Shown here: one piece after another, positions 1 to 5,117 of the stretch
Layout of the letters: every line of letters begins with the position of its first letter
How positions within the stretch are numbered: the stretch's first letter is position 1
Source of the DNA: Bdellovibrionales bacterium
GTDB lineage: Bacteria > Bdellovibrionota > UBA1018 > CAIPTA01
Direction: 5' to 3'
NCBI GenBank assembly: GCA_021730855.1
Contig: JAKFYM010000111.1
Coordinates: 1 to 5,117, forward strand
Length of the DNA: 5,117 nucleotides
Program-made: the position numbers and the translations under genes
Notes under the pieces: model-generated
Told to the model about the DNA's origin: nothing
The model's input: the letters and a program-made list of their open reading frames with translations, nothing else
Database searches by the model: none

Positions 1-672
1 GCCCATGAAATCAAGAATCCGCTCACGCCCATCAAGCTCTCCGCCCAGAGGCTGCAGAAGCGATACTTGGACAAGATCGAAGAGAATGAAATTTTCAAGG
101 AATGCACGGATACCATCATCGCTCAGGTGGACGAGCTCAAAGAGATGGTGAACGAGTTTTCGCAGTTTGCCCGCTTTCCGGCGGCTAATCCCATTCCCAA
201 CGAGCTGAATGCGGCTTTGGCCGAAGTGGTGGGCCTCTTCCGTCAGGCCCATCGCCAGGTGACCTTCGAATTCCTTCCCGATGCGAATGTTCCCGTCTTC
301 TCCTTTGACCGCGACCAGATCAAGCGCGTGATTCTGAACTTGCTTGATAATGCCGTGGCGGCCATGAAATCCGAAGAGAGTGGCCTCGTGCAGATCCAAA
401 CAAATTTCCGCCCGGAATCTGGCATTGTCACCATCCAGGTGGCGGATTCGGGGCCCGGCATTCCGGAAGATGTGTTGCCGATGCTGTTTGAGCCCTATTT
501 CTCCACCAAAGAGGAGGGCACCGGTCTCGGCCTAGCTATCGCCAAGCGCATCATCAACGACCACGATGGCTATATCCGCGTGCAATCCAAAAAAGATGGA
601 AAGTTCCAAACCTATTTCACGATCGAGCTCCCCGTGAATCGCACCCTTGAGGTACTCCAACATGGCCCGTAG
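1..672 (+). CDS. ntrY: NtrY-type sensor histidine kinase, C-terminal part (5' truncated by window)
   Basis: This is the catalytic half of a membrane-associated sensor kinase that would autophosphorylate on histidine and pass the phosphate to the regulator encoded next. The frame is open from base 1, so the gene starts upstream; 223 codons are visible. The first residues form the H-box (AHEIKNPLTPIKLSAQRL), with phosphoacceptor His at visible residue 2; this wording is typical of NtrY. A helical dimerisation segment follows (about 10-60). The HATPase domain then shows the N-box (NLLDNA, about 113-118), the G1 box DSGPG (149-153), an F-box LFEPYFSTK (about 162-170) and the G2 box GTGLGL (173-178). 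All expected ATP-binding motifs are intact. The transmembrane, HAMP and PAS regions usual in NtrY are outside the window, so the input signal cannot be judged. Its last 11 bases overlap the regulator gene. A generic NtrB/AtoS-like kinase is the main alternative. Confidence 0.85.
   Translation, partial: AHEIKNPLTPIKLSAQRLQKRYLDKIEENEIFKECTDTIIAQVDELKEMVNEFSQFARFPAANPIPNELNAALAEVVGLFRQAHRQVTFEFLPDANVPVFSFDRDQIKRVILNLLDNAVAAMKSEESGLVQIQTNFRPESGIVTIQVADSGPGIPEDVLPMLFEPYFSTKEEGTGLGLAIAKRIINDHDGYIRVQSKKDGKFQTYFTIELPVNRTLEVLQHGP
649..652 (+). promoter_or_regulatory. Shine-Dalgarno for ntrX inside the ntrY 3' end
   Basis: GAGG lies 9 nt before the ATG at 662, within the final codons of the kinase gene. 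It supports 662 over the in-frame upstream TTG at 647, which would add five residues ahead of the canonical receiver start MARSILIIDDE and would itself overlap the Shine-Dalgarno. Its position inside ntrY suggests translational coupling of kinase and regulator. Confidence 0.6.
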
Positions 673-2047
673 TATTCTGATCATCGATGATGAAGCCGCG
701 ATCCGCACCTCGCTTTCTGGCGCGCTGAAGGACGAAGCCTACCAAGTGATGACGGCCGGCTCCGGCGAGGAGGGCCTCGGCTATATCCTCAACGGTTCCT
801 ACGATGCGGTTCTCCTCGACGTTTGGATGCCGGGCATCGATGGCATGGAGACCCTCAAGCGCATCAAAGCCCACAATCCTGATCAATTGGTGGTCGTGAT
901 GAGCGGCCATGGAAACGTGGAAACCGCCGTGAAGGCCACCAAGCTGGGCGCCTACGATTTCATCGAGAAGCCGCTCTCGCTGGAGAAAATCCTCGTCACC
1001 CTGAGGAACGCGGTGCAGTTCCAGGAACTAAACAAAGAAAATAGGATACTGCGCTCGGAGGCCTTTAAGGAGCCCCGAATGATCGGCTCTTCGGCCCGCA
1101 TGCGCAGCCTAAAAGAACAGATTGCCACGATCGCCCCGCTCACGAGCTGGGTCTTGATCACCGGGGAGAACGGCACGGGAAAAGAGCTCGTGGCCCGCGC
1201 CATCCATATCGGCAGCCGCCGCAAAGATGAATCCTTCGTGGCCGTGAACTGCGCGGCCATTCCTGAGGAGTTGATCGAGAGCGAGCTTTTTGGCCACGAA
1301 AAGGGCTCCTTCACGGGGGCCACGCAGATGAAGCGCGGAAAGTTCGACCAAGCCAACAATGGCACGCTCTTTCTCGATGAGATTGGCGACATGAGCCTCA
1401 AGACGCAGGCGAAGGTGCTGCGCATCCTCCAGGAACAGAAATTTGAGCGGGTGGGGGGCAACCAAACCATCCAAGTGGACGTGCGGGTGGTTGCGGCTAC
1501 GAATAAAAATTTGCTGGAGTCGATCAAGAGCAATCATTTTCGCGAGGATCTTTATTATCGCTTGGCGGTGATTCCCTTGGTAGTGCCACCCCTGCGAGAG
1601 CGTGCGGATGATGTCAGCCCGCTGCTCAAGCATTATTTCGAGACTTTCGCCCATGAGCAGGGCCGAGAGCCCAAGCGCATTTCCGAAGACGCCGTGCAGA
1701 TGCTCAAGCACTATTCTTGGCCGGGCAATGTGCGCGAGCTGCGCAATCTTGTAGAGCGTCTTAGCATTATGTGCCCTTCGGAGGTGATTGCCACCGAAGA
1801 CCTGCCGGCCGAGATCCTCGAAGCTGTGGCCAAGAGTCCGGTCGAGAGCGAGGAAAGCGATTTCTCGCTCTTGGCCTCTGCGGGGCTGAAGGAAGCCAAG
1901 AGCCAGTTTGAGCGGGAGTTCATCATTCGCAAGCTGAAAGAAAATGATTGGAACATCTCGCGCACCGCCCAAGTGCTGGGCATCGAGCGGGCGCATTTGC
2001 ATCGTAAGATAAAGGCCTTTAAGATCAGTGAGGCAAAAGAGGGTTAG
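662..2047 (+). CDS. ntrX: NtrX-type sigma-54-dependent response regulator
   Basis: This is a 461-residue cytoplasmic transcription activator with three domains in the usual order and at usual length. The receiver domain (about 1-120) has acidic residues D9/D10, phosphoacceptor D53 in LLDVWMPG, S81 and K103. The AAA+ domain (about 140-370) has Walker A GENGTGKE (168-175), the sigma-54 contact loop as GSFTGA (215-220), Walker B LFLDEIGD (236-243), the AATN sensor-I segment (278-281), arginine-finger candidates R294 and R300, and WPGNVREL (353-360). A Fis-type helix-turn-helix sits at about 431-451. The partner is almost certainly the overlapping upstream kinase. The target promoters are not visible. 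The NtrX name rests on the NtrY-like partner and overall form; NtrC or AtoC-like naming is possible. Serine in the usual GAFTGA loop is the only notable departure, and the intact loop implies it can still work with sigma-54 RNA polymerase. Confidence 0.9.
   Translation: MARSILIIDDEAAIRTSLSGALKDEAYQVMTAGSGEEGLGYILNGSYDAVLLDVWMPGIDGMETLKRIKAHNPDQLVVVMSGHGNVETAVKATKLGAYDFIEKPLSLEKILVTLRNAVQFQELNKENRILRSEAFKEPRMIGSSARMRSLKEQIATIAPLTSWVLITGENGTGKELVARAIHIGSRRKDESFVAVNCAAIPEELIESELFGHEKGSFTGATQMKRGKFDQANNGTLFLDEIGDMSLKTQAKVLRILQEQKFERVGGNQTIQVDVRVVAATNKNLLESIKSNHFREDLYYRLAVIPLVVPPLRERADDVSPLLKHYFETFAHEQGREPKRISEDAVQMLKHYSWPGNVRELRNLVERLSIMCPSEVIATEDLPAEILEAVAKSPVESEESDFSLLASAGLKEAKSQFEREFIIRKLKENDWNISRTAQVLGIERAHLHRKIKAFKISEAKEG
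2038..2043 (+). promoter_or_regulatory. Shine-Dalgarno deciding the proS start
   Basis: AGAGGG ends 5 nt before the ATG at 2049 and lies over the last codons of ntrX. It argues for the ATG rather than the in-frame GTG at 2028, which lies upstream of this site. The ntrX stop and proS start are separated by one base, so terminating ribosomes could reinitiate directly. Confidence 0.6.
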
Positions 2048-2048
2048 T

Positions 2049-3509
2049 ATGGCAGACAAAATCACACCCAGAAGCAAAGATTTCTCCCAGTGGTATCTCG
2101 ACATTATCCAGCACGCCAAGCTTGCGGATTATTCGCCTGTCAAAGGTTGCATGGTGATTCGCCCGAACGGCTATGCGATCTGGGAAAGGGTGCAGCGAGT
2201 CCTCGATGGAAAGTTCAAGGAAACGGGCCATAAAAATGCCTACTTCCCGCTATTCATCCCCGAAAGCTTTTTGAAAAAAGAAGCCCAGCACGTGGAAGGT
2301 TTTGCGCCGGAGCTGGCCGTGGTCACCATGGCTGGCGGGAAAAAACTCGAGGAGCCGCTCGTGGTGCGCCCCACCTCGGAGACCATCATCAATTCCATGT
2401 TTGCCAAGTGGATCCAGAGCTATCGCGACCTTCCGCTCCTGATCAACCAATGGGCGAATGTCGTGCGCTGGGAAATGCGCACCCGTCCCTTTTTGCGGAC
2501 CACCGAGTTCCTATGGCAAGAAGGCCATACCTGCCATGAGACCGACCAAGAGGCCGAAGAGGAAGTCTTGCGCATGCTGGATGTCTACCGGGAATTCGCC
2601 GAGCACTATATGGCGATGCCCGTGGTGGCGGGGAAGAAATCCGAATCGGAGCGATTCGCTGGGGCTGTGCGCACGTATTGCATCGAGGCACTGATGCAGG
2701 ATGGAAAGGCCCTGCAGGCCGGCACCTCCCATAATCTTGGCCAGAATTTCGCTCGTGCGTTTGGCACCGAATTCCAGACCCGCGATGGCGGCCGCGATTT
2801 CACCTGGCAAACCAGCTGGGGAGTGTCCACGCGCCTGGTGGGGGCGCTGATCATGACCCATAGTGACGACAAGGGCCTCGTGCTTCCGCCCCGGCTTGCG
2901 CCCATCCACGTAGTGATCGTGCCCATCGCCAAAACGCCCGAAGAGCGGGAAGAAGTGCTCTCGAAAGCAAAACTCATCGCGGATTCAATAAAATCTTGGC
3001 CCACGCAAAAGGCGGGCTTAGGCACTCCGATGGCTGTGCATATTGACCTCGACGACACCAAGAGCCCCGGCTGGAAATTTGCCGAATGGGAAGTGCAGGG
3101 CGTGCCCCTACGGATCGAGCTAGGCCCCAAGGATCTGGCCAAGGGCCAGGCCGTGCTTGCCCGGCGGGACACGGGTGAAAAGAGCTTCGTGGAATTCACC
3201 GATATCCCGGCCCGCGCTCTGGAGTTGATGCTAGAGATCCAGGAAGGTCTTTTTCGCCGCGCCCAGGAATTCCGCAACCAGCACATCACCGACGTGACGG
3301 ATTTCGAAGAGTTCAAGAAGGCTTTGGACGAAAAGGGCGGCTTTGTGCGCGCCCATTGGGACGGCACCGCCGAGACCGAGCGCCAGATCAAGGAAGAGAC
3401 CAAGGCCACGATTCGCTGCATTCCCTTGGACAACCCCCAGGAAGCGGGCAAATGCGTGCGCAGCGGGAAGCCTTCGAGCCAACGAGTTTTGTTTGCTCGG
3501 TCCTACTAA
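2049..3509 (+). CDS. proS: Proline--tRNA ligase, archaeal/eukaryotic type (ProS type 3)
   Basis: This class II aminoacyl-tRNA synthetase charges tRNA-Pro with proline in the cytoplasm. It has 486 residues, the usual length for the type 3 form. It lacks the long insertion (editing) domain between motifs 2 and 3 found in the typical bacterial ProRS: only about 95 residues separate the two motifs. Visible landmarks are RPTSE (107-111), motif 2 with RWE (140-142) and FLRTTEFLWQEGH (148-160), AGTSH (224-228), and motif 3 from SWGVSTR to LPPRLAP (256-285). An anticodon-binding domain follows (about 286-400). The C-terminal domain ends in LFARSY, matching the conserved family terminus, so the gene is complete. 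Most of the zinc-site cysteines known from other members are absent: D438 and T443 occupy the first pair, and only C457 and C469 remain. It follows ntrX after one base and precedes pyrF by 33 nt. Confidence 0.97.
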   Translation: MADKITPRSKDFSQWYLDIIQHAKLADYSPVKGCMVIRPNGYAIWERVQRVLDGKFKETGHKNAYFPLFIPESFLKKEAQHVEGFAPELAVVTMAGGKKLEEPLVVRPTSETIINSMFAKWIQSYRDLPLLINQWANVVRWEMRTRPFLRTTEFLWQEGHTCHETDQEAEEEVLRMLDVYREFAEHYMAMPVVAGKKSESERFAGAVRTYCIEALMQDGKALQAGTSHNLGQNFARAFGTEFQTRDGGRDFTWQTSWGVSTRLVGALIMTHSDDKGLVLPPRLAPIHVVIVPIAKTPEEREEVLSKAKLIADSIKSWPTQKAGLGTPMAVHIDLDDTKSPGWKFAEWEVQGVPLRIELGPKDLAKGQAVLARRDTGEKSFVEFTDIPARALELMLEIQEGLFRRAQEFRNQHITDVTDFEEFKKALDEKGGFVRAHWDGTAETERQIKEETKATIRCIPLDNPQEAGKCVRSGKPSSQRVLFARSY

Positions 3510-3547
3510 AACCTCCGCGACTTTGTTATAAAGGCCGAGCAAATGAG
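3488..3547 (+). promoter_or_regulatory. Inverted repeat spanning proS end and pyrF start; candidate translational coupling hairpin
   Basis: TTTGCTCGG (3492-3500) is the exact reverse complement of CCGAGCAAA (3535-3543). As RNA the helix extends outward to 3488/3547 and inward to 3502/3533, giving 15 contiguous pairs of which four are G-U, around a 30-nt loop. The right arm covers the pyrF ATG (3543-3545) and the GG of its AAAGG Shine-Dalgarno (3530-3534). The left arm lies in the last proS codons, so a ribosome reaching the proS stop (3507-3509) would disrupt the helix. No U-run follows, so it does not look like an intrinsic terminator. The loop also holds a small CTTT/AAAG hairpin (3521-3533) that would compete for part of the Shine-Dalgarno. 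The pairing is seen in the sequence; the regulatory role is inferred. No folding energy was computed. Confidence 0.4.
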
Positions 3548-4250
3548 CACCACCTTTCTCGCCCTGGATTTCCCATCCAAAGAACCCGCCCTGGCCTTGG
3601 TCAAAAAAACCATCGCCCTGAACCCCTACTTTAAGGTGGGCCTCGAGCTCTACGTGGCCGAGGGCCCCGATTTCGTGCGGGCGCTCGCCGCCGAGGGCGC
3701 CAAAATTTTTCTCGACCTAAAATTCCACGACATCCCCAACACCGTGGCCGGAGCCGTCCGTTCCGCCGCCAGCTTGGGAGTGGCCTACCAGAATGTGCAT
3801 TGCGGGGGCGGGCTCGAGATGCTGAAGGCGGCGGTGGCGGCGAATGCCGAAGCCGCCGCCAAGCTCTCTCTGCCGGCGCCCAAGCTCCTCGGGGTCACGG
3901 TGCTCACCAGCCTCGATGATCAGGCCATCCAGCAAATTGGTTTCCCGCGCTCGGCCTCGGCCCAGGTAAAACAATTTGTCGAACTCGCCCAAGAGGCGGG
4001 CCTCGATGGCGTGGTCTGCTCCGCTCAGGAGTTGCCGCTGGTCCAAAGCCTAGCGGGAAAAGATTTTCTCACCATGGTTCCCGGAATTCGCCCAAGTGGC
4101 GCAGCTTCCGGCGATCAGAAGCGCACCCTCACTCCCGCCGAAGCCGTGCGCGCGGGCGCTCACTGTTTGGTGGTTGGCCGCCCTGTCACGGCCGCTCCCA
4201 ACCCGGTCCAGGCCCTACAGGACATTCTCGCAGAGGTGGCTTCGGCATGA
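3543..4250 (+). CDS. pyrF: Orotidine-5'-phosphate decarboxylase
   Basis: This enzyme catalyses the last step of de novo UMP synthesis, converting OMP to UMP and CO2 in the cytoplasm. It has 235 residues, normal for the short bacterial PyrF group. D9 sits in LALDF at the first strand and K31 in FKVGLE. The catalytic D-x-K-x-x-D array is D58, K60 and D63 in LDLKFHDIPNTV. VTVLTSLD (118-125) is the usual mid-barrel strand and loop. Phosphate-binding elements are PGIRP (R183), GDQKR (190-194) and VVGRP (R213). All key residues are present, so activity is expected. The usual VHASGG-like segment reads VHCGGG (85-90), a mild variation. The ATG at 3543 has AAAGG 8 nt upstream and gives the expected N-terminus. 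It is the only gene here with more than a few bases before it, and the start region falls in an inverted repeat shared with the proS end. Its stop overlaps the next start. Confidence 0.96.
   Translation: MSTTFLALDFPSKEPALALVKKTIALNPYFKVGLELYVAEGPDFVRALAAEGAKIFLDLKFHDIPNTVAGAVRSAASLGVAYQNVHCGGGLEMLKAAVAANAEAAAKLSLPAPKLLGVTVLTSLDDQAIQQIGFPRSASAQVKQFVELAQEAGLDGVVCSAQELPLVQSLAGKDFLTMVPGIRPSGAASGDQKRTLTPAEAVRAGAHCLVVGRPVTAAPNPVQALQDILAEVASA
4232..4236 (+). promoter_or_regulatory. Shine-Dalgarno for the rlmB-like gene inside pyrF
   Basis: AGAGG lies 10 nt before the ATG at 4247, within the last pyrF codons. The pyrF TGA (4248-4250) overlaps this ATG as ATGA, the classic arrangement for termination-reinitiation coupling. 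It supports the 4247 start, which also gives the expected family N-terminus (IGYHAVEALL). Confidence 0.55.
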
Positions 4251-5017
4251 TCGTGATCGGATACCATGCCGTAGAGGCTTTGTTGCAATCCGGCCAGCCC
4301 GTTCGGGCCGTGCACTGTTTGCAGCGCGAAGGGGGGCGTTCTTCTACGCTCCGGCCGCTCGCAGAAGAGAAGAAAGCCACCTGGCGGGATTATGGTTTGA
4401 AAGAAAAAGCCCGCTTTGAGGCGGAGTTCAAGCGGGCCGGGGGAACGGGAGCGGAGCTTGAATCCAGCCAAGGGGTCTTCGCCGAAATTCCCGAGATTCG
4501 TTTTGCCGAACATTTAGAATTGGTCCGTGCCGCCAAAGAAAAGGAAAAGTATCCGATCCTGCTTTATTTGGACGAGCTCACCGATCCCCAGAATTTGGGT
4601 TCTATTCTCAGAAGCGCCGCTTTTTTTGGCGTGTCTGGGCTCGTGCTCACCGAGCACCGTTCTTCTCCTGTCACGCCGGCCACCCTGAAGATCTCCTCTG
4701 GGGGGTTTGCCCATGTGCCCATGGCCCGTGCGGGGAATTTGGTTCGGGCGCTGGAGGAAGCCAAGGAAGAGGGTTTTTGGATCGTCGGCCTGTCTGAGCA
4801 CGCCACGGAAAGTTTGCAAACCGCTCGGCTCGACGCGCCCCTGGGCATCGTGATTGGGAACGAGGAAAAGGGAATCCGTCAGCTCACTGCCAAGACCTGT
4901 GATTACACCCTGAGTTTGCCTAGCCACGGCCCACTGATTTCTCTCAATGCCGCCACGGCCACAGCCGTGGCTCTTGCGCTGGTGCGTGAGAAACAATCCC
5001 ATTTCCCCACGGCCTAG
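4247..5017 (+). CDS. rlmB: SpoU/TrmH-family RNA 2'-O-methyltransferase, RlmB-like
   Basis: This 256-residue SPOUT methyltransferase is predicted to methylate a ribose 2'-OH using S-adenosylmethionine. The N-terminal domain (about 1-95) starts with GYHAVEALL, like the L30e-type RNA-binding domain of RlmB. The catalytic trefoil-knot domain (about 100-250) shows motif 1 LDELTDPQNLGSILRSA with N116, G118 and catalytic R122; a KISSGGFAHVPMARAGNL segment (148-165) matching the RlmB-type region KxSxGAxxHLPVxRVxNL; motif 2 IVIGNEEKGIR (201-211, E206); and motif 3 LPSHGPLISLNAATATAVAL (224-243, N234). The order and length fit RlmB, which modifies G2251 of 23S rRNA in E. coli. The exact target is not determined: a TsnR, MRM1-like or other TrmH-group specificity remains possible. 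Motif 3 departs from the common SLNVSVA wording. It starts inside the pyrF stop and appears to be the last gene of the operon. Confidence 0.85.
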   Translation: MIVIGYHAVEALLQSGQPVRAVHCLQREGGRSSTLRPLAEEKKATWRDYGLKEKARFEAEFKRAGGTGAELESSQGVFAEIPEIRFAEHLELVRAAKEKEKYPILLYLDELTDPQNLGSILRSAAFFGVSGLVLTEHRSSPVTPATLKISSGGFAHVPMARAGNLVRALEEAKEEGFWIVGLSEHATESLQTARLDAPLGIVIGNEEKGIRQLTAKTCDYTLSLPSHGPLISLNAATATAVALALVREKQSHFPTA

Positions 5018-5117
5018 CGTTCCGGCAAAAATGCTGCGTGGCAGAAATTGATAAGTGGCCCATCCGATCGCATCCAATACTTGCATTCTTCGACGCGCAG
5101 ACTATATTGCATAACAG
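5018..5117. other. Terminal 100-base region with no confident gene
   Basis: No tRNA, complete gene or intrinsic terminator is visible. CTGC-gtg-GCAG (5034-5044) is a 4-bp hairpin without a following T-run. CATCC occurs twice, 10 bp apart (5061-5065 and 5071-5075), on either side of a CGATCG palindrome. TTGCAT occurs twice, 26 bp apart (5081-5086 and 5107-5112). The region is more AT-rich at its right end, as expected near a promoter. A minus-strand frame is also open throughout, so a convergent gene end is possible. Confidence 0.5.
5081..5108 (+). promoter_or_regulatory. Weak sigma-70-like promoter candidate for a downstream gene
   Basis: TTGCAT (5081-5086) and TATATT (5103-5108) are separated by 16 bp. 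The -10 matches the consensus at five of six positions and the -35 at three of six. The transcription start and any gene would lie past the window edge, so this is a positional guess. It competes with the view that a convergent gene ends here. Confidence 0.25.

Noticed and set aside
1109..2119. 336-codon open frame on the minus strand across ntrX
   Set aside because: It lies antisense to a gene with every catalytic motif intact, has no recognisable motif, and long antisense frames are common in GC-rich coding DNA.
2606..3451. 281-codon open frame on the minus strand across proS
   Set aside because: It is a shadow of proS, with serine/arginine-rich low-information composition and no domain signature.
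3493..3532. Internal sigma-70 promoter before pyrF (TATAAA at 3527-3532)
   Set aside because: No -35-like element is found at 16-18 bp; the nearest TTGCTC is 28 bp away, and the bases are better explained by the Shine-Dalgarno and the inverted repeat.
5023..5038. Sigma-54 (-24/-12) promoter candidate after rlmB, considered because NtrX is encoded nearby
   Set aside because: It has the GG-N10-GC spacing (5024-5025 and 5036-5037), but the flanking bases match the consensus poorly and such spacing arises by chance about once in 256 positions.
5034..5044. Intrinsic terminator after rlmB
   Set aside because: The stem is only 4 bp and is followed by AAATTGATAA rather than a T-run on either strand.
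5031..5051. Six-codon ATG frame (MLRGRN) as a leader peptide
   Set aside because: It has no Shine-Dalgarno, no regulatory codon run and no attenuator structure around it.
4514..5086. 190-codon minus-strand frame starting in the terminal intergenic region and running through rlmB
   Set aside because: Most of it is antisense to conserved methyltransferase motifs, it has no clear Shine-Dalgarno, and I recognise no family.

Overview
The window is a compact, single-strand stretch of a bacterial chromosome. It carries the 3' end of an NtrY-type sensor kinase gene, then ntrX, proS, pyrF and an rlmB/trmH-type rRNA methyltransferase gene, all on the + strand. It is moderately GC-rich with similar base use throughout. 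I see no mobile element, CRISPR array, tRNA or rRNA. An NtrYX-type sigma-54 pair beside an archaeal/eukaryotic-type (type 3) prolyl-tRNA synthetase suggests a Gram-negative lineage, perhaps Bdellovibrionota or another group formerly placed in Deltaproteobacteria. That placement is an inference; one window cannot settle it.

Layout: 1-672 is the catalytic part of the kinase, with its 5' end outside the window. 662-2047 is its response regulator, overlapping by 11 nt. 2049-3509 is prolyl-tRNA synthetase, after a 1-nt gap. 3543-4250 is orotidine-5'-phosphate decarboxylase, after 33 nt. 4247-5017 is a SPOUT RNA 2'-O-methyltransferase, with an ATGA stop/start overlap. The last 100 bases hold no confident gene, only a weak promoter-like pair and a short open minus-strand frame that cannot be judged without downstream sequence.

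The spacing suggests one operon in which a phosphorelay is co-transcribed with translation (proS, rlmB) and pyrimidine synthesis (pyrF) genes. The most interesting non-coding signal is at the proS-pyrF junction. A perfect 9-bp inverted repeat, extendable to 15 contiguous pairs with G-U wobbles, joins the last codons of proS to the pyrF start region. In mRNA it would mask the pyrF start codon and part of its Shine-Dalgarno until a ribosome finishing proS opens it. Otherwise the genes are recognisable housekeeping and regulatory families. I found no convincing evidence of an undescribed multi-gene system.
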